A stretch of DNA of 64,000 bases from Ampelocalamus luodianensis (GCA_036346255.1 CM070623.1:25240875-25304874), one strand, 5' to 3'; counted from the stretch's first letter, positions 35,118-47,477 are shown. Program-made: numbers and translations. The notes: generated by a model not told the origin, from the sequence alone.

Positions 35118-37359
35118 TGTAACACCCCAGCCCGGCATGAGTCTGGAATGCTACTAAAGAAAGCATTATTATAGTTAAACTAGAACAATCTGCTAAATTT
35201 TCGGCAGAACCTCCTATGTATGGTTGACTACACGGAGGATTCCAAAAGACATAAGTATTTCATGAGTGAATCAATCCAACATCCAATATCAAATCTAAGC
35301 ATTGAAAAGTATGGTATTCTGCTAGGACACGTTCAAGATATCCAAAGTTCGTGTCTCAACATTATTAATAACTTTGATGCATAGGGTCTAACCATCACCA
35401 TCTCTTAAACAGTTCGCTTAATTATTAAAAGACACTCTAAAAGAAATAATCAACTTGAAGATATGTGTGGCAGTGTGTGACTCCAACTTAAGTCTACTCC
35501 CTCCCATGCATGCCGTTCCTGCAAAAAGTACCTAAAACACAATAAAAGCAAGAGTGAGCCCAAAGACTCAGCAAGTACCGAAAAGAATCATTAACCTCAC
35601 AAATTACAGCAACAATATTCAAATCCAAAGCTTTATTCGAAAAACATAGCTCATGATGAACAAATGCAAATATGCAATGCATCTTTTCTCTTCCACTCTT
35701 TGTCGCATTTCACCGGTAATGCGAGATATGCAACCGTCGCCGCATACCAAGCCTATGCTCGCAAGCATAGGGACCAATTGCCCAATACTCTGCAAGTAAA
35801 GGGGACCTCAAGCCCACACTCCACAAGTGTGGGGACCTCAAGCCCGTCATATACATAACGGGGATATCAACAAATGCTTGGTCACCACGTGATCAAGTCT
35901 TCGTTTTGTCAACATGATGCATATGCACAAATCATGAATCATCATAATCATACCTCCTCAGCATCATCACTTGCGAATTTAACTCATTCATACTTCTATC
36001 ATGCAAGTTCATAGACATTCATACACTCAAGCAACCATACATAATAAACATTTTCACAACATTAATAATCATGGTCATCAACATCTATAACACTCTAGCA
36101 TCCATAGATATCGCATTTATTCACAATACTAGAAACAAGTACTTGCCTTAACCGCGTGAGAACGGGGGATGTGGAGACGGTGCTGCCTCTGGGACCAGTC
36201 CCCCACCTAATTCATTTAAAAACATACTAAGACAACAGTAATGTACCACATAAACTATAAAAGCAAACACGAACTTGCAATAGCTCTTTTAATGCAAACC
36301 CAACTCCAATTTCCTAGATGTTGTTCTGTCCCCTCTGTGGGCTGTCGCGTTCTAAAATTTGTATCTTTTAGTACAGGAGTCCAAATGAGGTGTTCTTGGA
36401 CTTAATTGAAAGGTTATCAAATTCTCCAACTAAACCTAGTTGGTGGGCCTTCCTGATTCGGCCATCTAATATCCCTTTTATGCTGATTAACAAAACATCG
36501 ATTTCACGTCAGGTTCTCTGGACAGTACACTAAAACTATCATAACTTTCAGATTATTTGTCCAAATTTCGCGTTCTTGGGCTTCCCTGAAAGCTAAGACA
36601 AGTATCTATAACTTGCGTTATACTGATCTTCTCTAATTTTTCCTTTAACTGATCTCTTAAGTAAGATTACTAAAATCTGTCAGAGTACTGACAGATTCGC
36701 AGAACAATCTCACCAATTAATTCATAACTTCTGCTACAGAGGTCCAAATATTGCGATCTAGTACTTCATAGAAAGCTAACTATATCCTCTACAATACTCT
36801 AGGAGACGTCCAGAGCCGAATCTGCCCGCATCTATAACAAAACGTCGATCTAACACGAACTGTCTTGAACAGGCCTAATTACCGATACTGCTACAACAAT
36901 TAAAGATGCATCTAATCGAGGGAAAACAGGGGTTACCCTTGACGAAACGATTGCTGGGCACGAAAAGCACCCACCAGCGAACTCTCCCCACGAAGATGGT
37001 CTTTTCCCCCTCACCTTCTTCTTCCTCTAACAGCCAGCCACCTCCAAGCGACCTCCTTCTCCCTAATCGGCAGGCGTGGAGGGTGGACGATCTTCGCCGG
37101 CAGCAGGGGAGGCAGCGCTACAGTGCCCGGTGTGCTACAGTGCCACATGAGCTACAGTGGCGACGGCGCTACAATACGTGCTACAGTAAAAACTACTAGG
37201 GTTTGTACCCCTTAAGACACTTCCCCACTTGGGCCAAAGAGCTATGGGCCGAAGGCCCAAGTTCTAATACTCCTCTCAAATTCTGAATTTTTCCTTTCTA
37301 ATTATATTTAATTTCATTATTAACCATTTATTTGTTGTATGTTTAAACGAGATATTACA
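35118..37359. mobile_element. Solo LTR, 2242 bp
   Basis: Starts TGTAACACCCC and ends GATATTACA, with GATTG before (35113-35117) and GATCG after (37360-37364), a target duplication with one mismatch. No primer site, purine tract or coding interior. The sequence is related to 20145-22360 and shares the layout of the retrotransposon B LTRs (TGTAA start, GC-rich block near one end, GCAAGAGTGAGC...CAGCAAGTAC). By that comparison it may be read on the minus strand. Unequal recombination between two LTRs is the usual origin. Confidence 0.8.
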
Positions 37360-37699
37360 GATCGTTTCATTTCAATTTTGGAGGAGAAAGTTGTGGAGAT
37401 CCAAAGATTGAGAGACAAATGATGGGCGGTGAAGTGCCGAAGCTAACAAGAATTTAAAGTCATCTTCTTGTCACTGTTATTTTGTCTCATTGAGTACTTC
37501 ATTGTAATGAGGATTAGCAACTTTTTTTAACTTGAAATTGTTATATGTGTCCTTTAATTGTCCCAGTAAGTGTGCCTTTGTATTTTGAATTGTCAACCTT
37601 TATGTATTTTGAATTGTCAACCTTTATCGCATTCTATAACATATATGATAGACTTTGCTTGTGTATTTGTGACCTCTCAATGATAAACTTGAATCAAGA
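37360..37699. other. Right half of the exon-like fragment and AT-rich DNA
   Basis: 37365-37425 completes the split exon-like fragment. A 24-bp sequence (TGTATTTTGAATTGTCAACC and four more bases) is repeated in tandem at about 37577-37626. Nothing else recognised. Confidence 0.45.
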
Positions 37700-39790
37700 T
37701 TGCGAAAGTTAGTGATGTCTTTCGTGTGCACCGAAGGATCTAGACTTGTCACTATGAGTTAATAGAGTATTTTGGTAATTAATAACAATCATCATGTGGA
37801 CTAACATTTTCCATGAGTTGGTGAAACAGTTTGAGTTTCATGATGATGAAGACTTTGGGTGGCATCGTGAGTTGATTGTCATCAAATCAAGATTTAGGAT
37901 GAAGGATGTCATCATGTGTTGATGAGCATCAAGATAAGATCCCGTCGTAAAGAAAATCATCATATGTTGATGATATTCAAGACAAGATCCCGAAGTGAAG
38001 AAGATAATCATGTGTTGATGATATTCAAGTCAAAAACTTGGAAAAAAAAGGAAATCATCATGTGTTGATGATTACCAAATCAAGAATCTGGACTCAGAGT
38101 GAAGATGTTCGTCATAAAGTGATCACTACAATATGGATGCTCAAAGCAAAGGTATGACTAGCATAGGTTAAGGATGTGGTCCTAGTCTTTTACCGGTCTT
38201 AGTGTTTGATTGGAAGACCGGATTTCTAGTATAGGTTATCGTAGTCTAGTAGCTTGAGTCTCATCATGTGTTGATAGCTCAATCTCGTTTACTCTAGCTC
38301 TTCTAGGCATGATGTCATTGTTTGAGAATGTGTTTTGCAAACACTTGAAGATCATGCATTGACTCTTTGTAGCATGAGACTATAATTTGCAAATGGTTGA
38401 AGTCCATGCATATACTCCTTATGGCATGATACTAAAGTTTACAAATGTGTTCTGCAAATTGTTCAAGTTCATGCATCATTCCTTACCATGATCTAAGATT
38501 GCTTGTTACTCTTTTCTTGGACTTAGCCCATGTGTTGGCACTTTGGAGTTGTGCTTCTTAATTTTATCAAATATGTTTGTGATTAATCAAACATATGTGT
38601 TGTGTAGCTCTCTGAATAAGCTTTCTATAGAGTCCAAGATCATTCAATTCCGACATTAGAGTCAAAAGTTATGATCATTTTTTCGAGTGTTGCCTGTGTT
38701 GAATTCAGGCCCGGGCTGACTGGCCTGGACTGAAGTCTGGTCTGACCGCCCTTATATGGCTGGTCAACCTTTTCTAGAGGGCATGTTTTTGAGTTTTCTT
38801 CCTCCCGGAAGTCCGGTCTGACCGGACCCTGTGAGGGAGGTTTGACGGGGGATTGTCTGTAATGTCTAGTTTTATAGCCGTTGCATTGTAGCCCGGTCTG
38901 ACCGGCCGTTGGTGGGCGGTGAGATCGGGTTTCACTGTTTTTAGCCCTTTTAGCCTCCAACGGCTAGTTTTTGGTGTATGGACTATAAATACCGACCATG
39001 GACGGTTGAGAGGCAACTCTTGGCATCATATTTCACTCTCTTGAGTTAGTGTGAGCTTCTTCTCTCAATTGTGTATGTGTTGCACCTTGTGAGCAAAGGG
39101 AGAGGTTTGAGTTGCATGTGTTGCAACTAGAATTGGATTGAGCATCCAATTGTGCATGTGGCTCACTTGGTGAGAGTCAAGCAAGAGGCTTTGCTTATTA
39201 CTCTTGGTGTTTGCTAACACCTAGACAGCGTGGAGACATCATGGTCCGATGATCTTCTCAAGAAGCTTGTGTGAAGGCCCGGCGTGTTGTGAGTGGTTTC
39301 GTGCTCGCCATCTCCGGAGTGGAGGAAGAGCAACCATAAGTGGATCGATGTGTTGGTTCAAGTTGTGAGCCGGTTCAATTCATTTGGGTTTACCTCGGAG
39401 GTGTTGGCTTAATTCGTGGAGCTGGTCCAATTCGTTTGGGCTTACCTCAACGTGGATTATGGAAAATCGGCAAGTCTCTAAATACCACGGTAAAACATTC
39501 TTGTGCTTTTGTGGTTTGCTTCCCTGTGATTTACTTTGTGCAATTTACATTCTTAGAATTAAATTGATTACATGTTAAACTAGGATTACAAACATTGACT
39601 TAGACTTAGGGTGTTGGTATACTTAAGGGAAACTAGATTCTTTATGTTTTAATTGTGCAAAACCGAATTGACTTTCGCTTCTGCATTAGAAATCGATTTT
39701 AGTCTTAGAGATTTTTAGAAAAGACTATTCACCCTACTCCAGTCGGCCTCCTCAACCTTACATTCGCGCAAGATCACCCATCAAATATGA
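37700..39790 (+). mobile_element. Probable solo LTR or LTR fragment with CCGGTCTGACCGG motifs
   Basis: No coding region. It opens with TCTTTCGTGTGCACCGAAGG and TTTTGGTAATTAATAACAA and ends with TTCACCCTACTCCAGTCGGCC, wording I associate with long grass copia-type LTRs. It carries GTCTGACCGG palindromic motifs at about 38690-38905. I could not fix the ends or a target duplication, so the limits are approximate and the class is an inference. Confidence 0.45.
37908..38095. repeat. Imperfect tandem repeat, about 50 bp unit, four copies
   Basis: ATCATGTGTTGATGA followed by (AT)TCAAGxCAAGATCC and AAGAAAATC recurs at about 37913, 37968, 38010 and 38060, with indels between copies. Confidence 0.7.
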
Positions 39791-40282
39791 TACTCTCTGC
39801 ATATTTCAAAATGAGCTTTTTTTACTTTGTTCTTGAATTATGGGTTTAGATTACATCGATTGGGTTATTATTTTAATTCACAGCAAAGTCTTACATATGA
39901 GGAGTAAGGCACAAATACAATTAAACAGGCATAGCTAGTCACAATCACACAAATGTGTATCTTCGATTGATATCATGTTGATTTAATAAATCCATTTATT
40001 ATATTTAATACATAATAGTAGTCCATACGCTAGTCTAGTGCTACGCTATTCAATAACAGCAGTGCCATGATCGCTATTCAATCTCCATACGTCAATGTCG
40101 TGTTAAACAGAAAAGAAGTTCAATCTTCATACGTCAATGTCGTTTGTACCAGAATTATTTTCTATGTCCATTGGGCCATCATCTTTATGAGATTACACAT
40201 CAATCACAATATCAGTCTTGGGATAAAGAAATTTCCAAAATTCATGTATAAATAGAAAGGAATGTCATACAAATAGCTTAGG
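39791..40282. other. AT-rich intergenic DNA
   Basis: A roughly 50-base segment around TCCATACGTCAATGTCGT is present twice (about 40085 and 40127). No gene or element end recognised. Confidence 0.4.
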
Positions 40283-40470
40283 TGTTAAAAAACAGGGGTA
40301 GCATGATATTTTTGCCTCAAATTCTCACTTTTAGAGTTTTGGGAGTCAACCTCTTACGAGGATCTAATAATCCTTATTTTACTATTTATCTATAATTAAA
40401 AGTATGGGTAAATATGACATCATACGGCTATTAGGTATACCCCTTATGGTCTTAAGGGAGAAGCCAACCA

Positions 40471-40642
40471 GGTGGTCGTAAGTCCTTCTATGACCACCCC
40501 CATAGTCGTAAGTCCTTCTACGACTACCTTGTGATCTTAAGTTCTTCTACGATCACCTCTAGTCGTAAGTCCTTCTACGACTAGTACCCAGTCGTAAGCC
40601 TTTCTACGACTACCCCTTGATTGTAAATTCTTCTACAACCAA
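40471..40642. repeat. Array of six tandem short hairpins with a shared loop
   Basis: Units at 40471-40498, 40503-40526, 40531-40556, 40559-40584, 40590-40611 and 40617-40642. Each is an inverted repeat around a loop resembling AGTCCTTC. Arms differ between units but stay complementary: GGTGGTC/GACCACC, TAGTCG/CGACTA, GTGATC/GATCAC, CTAGTCGTA/TACGACTAG, AGTCGTA/TACGACT. The last, TTGATTGTA/TACAACCAA, has one mismatch. Stems are 6-10 bp. Confidence 0.85.
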
Positions 40643-40888
40643 CTCACCTACGACCACCTCGTAATTAATTGGGTCCACTTGTCTGTAGGCTTAATTGATT
40701 ACAGGATCTAAGCAGTCAATATACGTTGTTATTCTTTGGAGTAACTACACGTAACGCGTCATTATCTCTAACAAATAACTGCCAGGCAATATGGAGGGGT
40801 TACTACTCCGGTGATTACTACCATTATTACGTCTATTATACGGAATAATGAGGTGCCTCTTGACCTGGAACGATTACCTCTTCGCGCA

Positions 40889-40899
40889 CTATAAAAAGG
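40889..40899 (+). promoter_or_regulatory. TATA box of the gypsy-type LTR
   Basis: CTATAAAAAGG about 260 bases before the LTR end; the expected RNA start is near 40920. Confidence 0.6.
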
Positions 40900-41157
40900 C
40901 TTCAGTCAGAGAGAATAGGCAACGGCCGATTGACATAGACAATCGGGCAGAGACAATCAGGAGCACAAGTATTAGACTTTACCTTGATTATAACCAGCAT
41001 ATCCAATACAATACACACAGGAGTAGGGTTGTTATTCTCTCCGGAGAAGACTTGAACCTGTATAAAAATCCCCATATCTTTCTGTTTGCGTGATCAATTG
41101 TGGAGACCCCCGAAACAAACAATCTTTACATAAGATCGATTCTAAAACACCGACAGT

Positions 41158-41175
41158 TGGTGCCGGCCGTGGGGA
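41158..41175 (+). other. Primer binding site of the truncated gypsy-type element
   Basis: TGGTGCCGGCCGTGGGGA two bases after the LTR end. It resembles the TGGCGCC-type primer sites of Tat-lineage gypsy elements rather than the Met-tRNA type seen elsewhere in this window. Confidence 0.65.
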
Positions 41176-41225
41176 TCTTCTAGTAATTTCTTGTCAACAA
41201 TTTTTCTTTTCTCTTTGATGCTTCC

Positions 41226-41415
41226 ATGGCAGGAGAGTGGAACGAGGAGAACTAGTTCGACTTGGCCAATTACGCAGACATCGACATGGATGCCAGTTTC
41301 GATTACGAGCCGAGTATCGAATCATCCGATGGTATTGCCGCCTCTGGAGATCTTCTATTAGATCCCAGAGACCATGCCACTGATGGAGTTGAGGAGGGAT
41401 ATGCCCTAGAGACAA
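41226..41415 (+). pseudogene. Gag N-terminal fragment of the truncated gypsy-type element
   Basis: The ATG at 41226 opens MAGEWNEEN, a TAG, then an acidic stretch FDLANYADIDMDASFDYEP and DPRDHATDGVEEG. Similar acidic starts occur in grass gypsy gag genes (inference). Homology to that frame ends near 41415, where unrelated sequence begins, so the element is cut off here. Confidence 0.45.
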
Positions 41416-41940
41416 TCATAGAGATGATTGTATCACGTCTATGTTTATGAGTTATTGAATACATGTTATTCTGTTCCTTGAATGAATCATCAGTTAGATA
41501 AATCAACGAGTATGTGACTTGTTGGTGAAACTCTTTAACTTATATGATGTCATTCTAAAAGTATCCCTGGTCGAATGTCACTAGTCGGAACACCAGCAAC
41601 TCTACGACCAACATATGTATTGATTGATGACCATGTTTCACCGGTCATGGATATGGGATATCGAATCAATAATGTGAACGCATGTTAGAGAACATGGGGT
41701 TGAATAGACCCACCTTGAGATACTATTAAGATTGTTATGATTCTATGTGTCATTAGTTGGTCTCAAGCAATGATGATGTATAATCCTTAGACCTGAGATC
41801 AGCATAGTTCTCTACATGTGTAATAGCACTCTTAGGGGTTGCCAAACACTACTCGTAACTAGGTAGTTATAAAGGTAGCTTTCGGGTATACTATGAAACA
41901 TGCGGAGGTAGTTATAAAGGAAACCTACCAGTGAATTCCT
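41416..41940. other. Unassigned non-coding DNA
   Basis: AT-rich, no open frame of note. GTAGTTATAAAGG occurs twice (41864 and 41909). It is probably retrotransposon interior or leader but I cannot assign it. Confidence 0.35.
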
Positions 41941-41949
41941 TACTTCGGC

Positions 41950-43096
41950 TTCAGAAATCATGTGTATATATATATACACACACACACACATCCTCTCGTA
42001 CGACATCTTGCATCTCTTCTCTGAGGGATGCACGAATCTTCTCTCGTAGCTGTGCTTCGCGCTCGGCTTTGGCTCTCTTCCTACTCCGGTACGTCTTGGA
42101 GTCCTTTGAGAATCCATTGTTCCAATCAACATAAAGACTAATGCCTCTCGTGCGACCCAGATGCTCCTTGTTTCCCAGGGCCACGGAGAGTATATTTGTC
42201 TCCCTACCTACCTGGAATGAGCCTTGGGAACATTGAGTACTCAGCTCTTCCTGCAAGAGCCTGACATGTTATTTCACTTCCTATAAAGTTATCGAGTAAT
42301 TACAAACTAGGTAGTTCGATATCTTACCATGCGCCGGAACACTTCCTCATCTACGGGGTTTGGAAAGGAGATGACCCCCGAAGACGCGGTAGATAACCTC
42401 GCCATTAGCCACTATTTGGAACGCTCATTAGTGATCCCGGCAAATGGCGAGGAGGCGTCCAACTAGCGTGCATGCTCGTTTTGAACCCTCCATTGCGGGA
42501 TTTTTCTCCACATACCCAGCAGTGCCGAGTCTATGGGGATGCGTGTTTTTTTCCTGGAGGGTCCTGTGCACCCCACTTTCAATCCTAAAATCATTTGTCG
42601 TTTTCTTCGCCACAAAGTCTTCCCAATACTCCTCCACGAACGGATACTTCTAGAAGGGCGTCAAATTCTTCTCCACGTAATCCTTGATAAGCATGCTCTT
42701 GAAGTTCCTCCACGCTTTACACACCGCTAGCAACGCGTATCGTTGCATGGAGGCCTTGTGTTGTTCCGGTATCTGGAACGATTTAAAAAATTTCGTCATC
42801 GGCACAGCTTTCATATTCTCATCTTTGGTCAATGCCTTCCATGAATCAAAGGTGGTCTTGACCTGTTCGCGTGCAACTATTCCGACCGTTGTCCGGAATG
42901 TGGACGCTGCTCGGCGAGGACTTAGAGGGGTCCCAGACACATCGACTCTCATGATGGTAAATCGGCCCTTGGGCATTTTCGATATTCCTCTTTCCTTGCG
43001 CTTGGATTTTCCAGAGGACAGCACATCAGACGCATGAGGCGACGATGATGGAGAATGAGTGGACGACATCTTCACGAGAAATAGAGGTTCTGTCAC
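41950..43096 (-). pseudogene. CACTA second protein, Transposase_24-like, broken
   Basis: Minus-strand frame from about 43066 (MSSTHSPSSSPHASD, a basic Ser-rich start) through TFDSWKALTKDEN, LAVCKAWRNFKSMLIKDYVEKNLTPF, a TAG, then EEYWEDFVAKKTTNDF, GTAGYVEKNPAMEG and, after further breaks, LGNKEHLGRTRGIS and a charged helix RKRAKAEREAQLREKIR. This order resembles the plant Transposase_24 family, the partner gene of TNP2 in En/Spm elements, thought to bind element ends. A (TA)(CA) tract follows at 41964-41990. The left end of the CACTA element was not found. Confidence 0.7.
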
Positions 43097-43734
43097 GCAT
43101 CAACATATTATCATAAGATTCTCTATGTGTATGGGTATACACACCAATTAAATGACATAATTGACATATAAACATGTAAATCCTCTAAGTCAGCCAACAA
43201 TACTTGATCTACTGATAGAATAGCATGTATTATGATTTGGATCACAGAACCCGGAGGTTCAACCAATTAACCAAATGAAAAAGGGTAATAAAATTGAAAT
43301 GCGGTGATACTCACGAAGCAGATGGCAATCAAAGCTAAGCAATCTGAGCAATGTGTGAGGGGAAGGGGCGTCGGGGTTGGCAACTCGGCATCTGTTACCT
43401 TTGGGCGCGGGAAGGACGAGTAGGGAGCACCAGAGCAGCAGGGCGACGTCAAAGGGGAGGAGGGGCGCCGGTTTCGGGGAAGCGATAGCTTGTGCTCGGG
43501 GAGGAGGCGGCGGGCTCGAGGGAGGAGGCACGCCGGGCTCGAGGAGGAGGCAGCATCGAGGATGGCAGCGACGGGCTCGAGGAGGAGGCGGCTCGTGCTC
43601 GAGGAGGCGCGGCTTGTGCTCGGGGAGGAGGTGGCGTCGAGGTCGGCGGCGACGGCTTGGGGAGGAGGGATGTTAGAGAAGCTTAATCGTTTGAGTGGGG
43701 GGGCATGGCAAACCCTAGAGTCTGAATATAAATA
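43097..43734. other. Leader between Transposase_24-like gene and the motif array
   Basis: Partly GC-rich (43370-43680) with long overlapping low-complexity frames built on GGCTCGAGGAGGAGGC-type repeats. I read it as the untranslated 5' region of the minus-strand gene. Confidence 0.4.
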
Positions 43735-43965
43735 GGGTTGGTCATCCCAGACGGTTCCAATAAATAACCGTCTGTGATATCTATGTATCACAGACGGTGT
43801 TTATATGAAATCGTATGTGATATATATCACAGACAGTTTTATATGGAACCGTCTGTCATATGTATCACAGACGGTTCACAGTCGGTTTTTAGATGGAACC
43901 GTCTGTGATATATAATCACAGACGGTTTGTCCTAAGGAATCGTCTGTGATATTTTTTTTGTATTG
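43735..43965. repeat. CACTA motif array (ACCGTCTGTGATA, about 11 copies)
   Basis: About eleven copies of ACCGTCTGTGATA or its complement TATCACAGACGGT, alternating in orientation so that neighbouring copies can pair. The same motif forms the subterminal array at 48100-48378. It probably binds the element's transposase, by analogy with En/Spm TnpA sites. Here it sits between two genes, not at a recognisable end. Confidence 0.8.
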
Positions 43966-44102
43966 CTAAATCCATTTCTGTTTATTGGCTAGCCTCAGGA
44001 AATGCTAGCCATGCCCTCTGAAACAAGCAGAAACACAACAAGTACATGTATACATCCAATTCACATTCATTTCAGAAACAAGCACATCCATTTCACAAAT
44101 TT

Positions 44103-44235
44103 AGATATGACACATTCTCATATACATAAATGCAAATTCACATATGACACATTCTCATATACATAAATGCAAATTCACATATGACACATATTCTCATATA
44201 CATAAATGCAAATTCAGAACATATGACACATAAAC
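44103..44235. repeat. 37-bp tandem repeat, three copies
   Basis: CACATTCTCATATACATAAA plus 17 more bases, repeated at 44111, 44148 and 44185, near the 3' end of the TNP2 gene. Confidence 0.85.
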
Positions 44236-44242
44236 ATTTCAT

Positions 44243-47200
44243 TCATCGTTCCACTTGCTTATCTCCTTTAAAAATTAGCCCTTCATGATGATCAACGCGT
44301 ATGTAGCTAGTTTTGTCACGTCGTTCTTCCTCGACCCTTATGCCATTTCCGAAAGGAGGCAACTCGTCAAATTGATTGTATTCTTCCTCATCCACTACAT
44401 TCTCAACTCCGATAATCCTCCTTTTTCCATGAAGAACTACGTGGCACTTCTTATTTGCCTGGCCGGTTACATAGAAGACTTGAACAACTTGGTTAGCGAG
44501 TATGAATGGTTCATCTTTGTATTCGACACGTTCGAGGTCCACGATAGTGACGCCGTACCTATCGACCTTCACCTGTGGGAGATAGACCCAACGGCACCAA
44601 AACAGCAGGATCTTGAAAAGCACGTAGTCGAGCTACCAAATCTCCTCTATGAACCCATAGTAGGAGCTCCTCAACCCATTAGTACTAAATGCATCTATGC
44701 GTACACCGCTATTCTGGTTAGTGCTATTTATATCCTAAGCCTGCGTATAGAATATGTACCCATTTATATCGTATCCTTGTCATGTCACAATTATAAATGT
44801 TGACCCTTTTGCCAACCATGTCAGCATATCACTTGACGAGTTCCTAGCAGTCGCTCCTTCAACCATTGGTTAAACCGACTGTTGTGCTGTCTCGTGATCC
44901 AAACATCCGACCGATTTGGATTCTGTTGCCGAAACAGGTCCTTGTGCTGGTCGATATACAGGGACGCTTCAGTCATGTGTTGTAAGACCGTGAAATGGGC
45001 TTGAGTATACGCTCTCATCTCTGGAGTGATTGCTTTCCCTCCGATGGTCCCGATACCCTCGAGCCTTCCCTCATGGTGAGATCGAGGCACACCTATTGGT
45101 TCGACCTGAGCCATGTAATCAACGTTGAACTCAATGATCTCTTTGGTTGCATAACCTTCGACGATGCTGCCCTCCGACCGAGATCGATTCCGTACATAGG
45201 ACTTGAGAATTCACATGAACCTCTCGAACGGGTACATGCCACATAGGAACACAGGCCCGCACATCTTTATCTCCCTCACAATGTGAACAATGAGATGGAC
45301 TATGATATCGAAAAACGACGGAGGGAAATACATCTCAAGATGACATAGAGTCATCACCACCTCGTCCTGCAGAGCATCTAGTTCTTTGGGATCGATGACC
45401 TTCTGAGCAATTGTGTTAAAGAAATAACACAACCTCATGCTTGTTTCTTGGACCTTGATCGGTAAAATACTTCTAATTGCAACAGGGAGCATCTGTGTCA
45501 TCAACACATGACAATCATGAGGCTTCATGCCAATTAACTTCAAATCTTCCATCGAAACAAGTTTCTTCATGTTGGAAGAGTAACCGGACGGAACTTTCAC
45601 ACCATGCAAGCACTGGCACAATTCAGTTCTCTCGGCCTTGGACAGAGTGTAACAAGCAGTGGGAAGGTATGTTCGTCCTTTATGGTCTTTGTCGGTGCTA
45701 ACTCAGGTCTGATATCCATATCAACTAAGTCAAGCCGTGCATTGACACCATCCATTGTGTTGTCACGAATGTTCAGTAAGAGACTAGTCAAGCTGTCACA
45801 TACATTCTTCTCTACGTGCATAACGTCGATACAGTGACGAGCTTCTAGGTGCTCCCAATAAGGTAAGTCCCAAAATATTGATCTCTTCTTTCAGATATTC
45901 TTCTCACGGGTCCTCGATTTATATTCCTTTCTGAGCACAACATCTAAATCCTTAACCATATCATAGACCTCTTTTCCGCTTAAATGCCTTGGAGCTGAAC
46001 TGTCCTCCTTCTCTCCGTCGAATTGTTTCTTCATCCTGCGGTATGGGTGAGCCCTCCGGAGGAACCTACGGTGACGCATGTACACGATTCTGCGCGAGTG
46101 CTTCAGCTACACACTCTCGGTATCATCTAAACAGTGAGTACATGCTTGGGCCCCTTTTGTACTCTTGCCCGACAAATTAACAAGGACAGGATAATCATTT
46201 ATGGTGCAGAACAACAATGAGCATACAATGAAGTACTCTCGTTTGTACATATCCCATACCTGTACCCCTTCAATCCACAGTATTTTTAGATCTTCAATCA
46301 ATAGTGCTAGGTACACATCAATATCATTCTCAGGTTGCTTCGGCCCTTGGATAAGTATCGACAGCAAAATATACTTCCGCTTCATACACAACCAAGGAGG
46401 AAGCTTGTACATACAGAGAGCCACGGGCCAAGTGCTATGTCGGCTGCTCATGTTACCGAAATGATTCATTCCATTTGTACTCAATCCAAACCTTATATTC
46501 CTCGATTCCACACCGAAGTCTACAAACCTCCTATCGATATTTCTCCACTGGGTGGAATCAGTAGGGTATCTTAACTTTCCATCCTGCTTACGCTCCTTTG
46601 AGTGCCAACGCAGCAGTTTTGCCTCATTTGGGTTCGCAAAAACCCGCTTCAAACGGGGAATTACAGGAAGATACCACGCCACCTTAGCAGGAGGTCCTTT
46701 CTTCACCTCGATTCCCTTGCTATCATCTGATTGATTCTTACGTTTGTATCGGGATGCGTTGCACACCGGACATACATACATGTCTGCGTACTCTTTACGG
46801 TAGAGAATACAGTCGTTCAGACATGCATGTATTTTTTCTACTTCCATTCCCAACGGACAAAGAACATTCTTGGCTCTGTAGGTGGTTTTGGGCAACTCGT
46901 TTCCATCCAGAAGCATGTCCGCTAAGAGACCTAACAGCGCCGTGAAACTCTTGTCGGACCAACCGTTGCTTGCCTTCAATTTCAGCAGTTCAAGCGCGGA
47001 TGACAACCTTGTGTATTCCGGCTTACAGCCCGGGAACAAAGGCTTCTCCGAGTCCTTCATCAAGCCCTCGAATTTACTAAACTCTCTCTCACTATAGTTC
47101 ACTTCTACATCACGAAGCATCTGATCCAGATTGTCATCGTGCAGCCTATCCGAATCGGAACCATAATCGCCTTCATCTGGCGGCATATCGTTGACTTCGT

Positions 47201-47477
47201 CGGCGATGTCGTTATTACTACCTTCTTGTATAATCTGCTCTTCACCGTGACTGGTCCAACGTGTATACCCCTTTTTGAAACTCCTTCGAATCAAATATGA
47301 TTCGATTTGCGCTTGGTTGTCAAACATCTTCAGATTCTCGCAGTCAATGCATGGACAGTACATATATTCCGCCCCTTTATTCAACATATTCCTCTCGGCA
47401 GCTTTTGTAAAAGCACACATGCTATTAATGTATTCTTCACTCACACGGTTCTTAGCGTATATCCAGCTACGGTCCAT
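44243..47477 (-). pseudogene. CACTA TNP2-type transposase gene, broken
   Basis: Transposase of the En/Spm (CACTA) superfamily. The start at 47477 gives MDRSWIYAKNRVSEEYINSM, the Transpos_assoc domain; then acidic linker, and the Transposase_21 core (MYVCPVCNASRYK, VAWYLPVIPRLKR, WHSKERKQDGKLRYPTD, RNIRFGLSTNGMNHFGNMSS, LPPWLCMKRKYILLSILIQG, NDYPVLVNLSG). A TAG at 46107-46109 and a TGA at 45891-45893 interrupt it in frame. It continues with HVEKNVCDSLTSLLLN (about 45820), the DUF4218 part (IPIKVQETSMRLCYFFN-like, 45211-45600), a spacer (44821-45114), and DUF4216 (VKVDRYGVTIVDLERVEY, ending 44243). Two of its stops are shared with the second copy at 54023-54982. Confidence 0.85.

Larger units (their letters stand above)
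40283..41155 (+). repeat. 5' LTR of a truncated gypsy-type retrotransposon
   Basis: The right end, CCGACA at 41150-41155, is firm because a primer site follows at 41158. The left end is a guess at TGTTAAAA (40283). The LTR has a TATA box CTATAAAAAGG at 40889-40899 and a transcript leader. Upstream of the TATA box lies an array of six hairpins. No second LTR is in the window. Confidence 0.6.

Noticed and set aside
43259..43791. Open frame of 174 codons upstream of the Transposase_24-like gene
   Set aside because: Low-complexity Ser/Pro/Arg text, mirrored by open frames on the opposite strand; better explained as a GC-rich leader.
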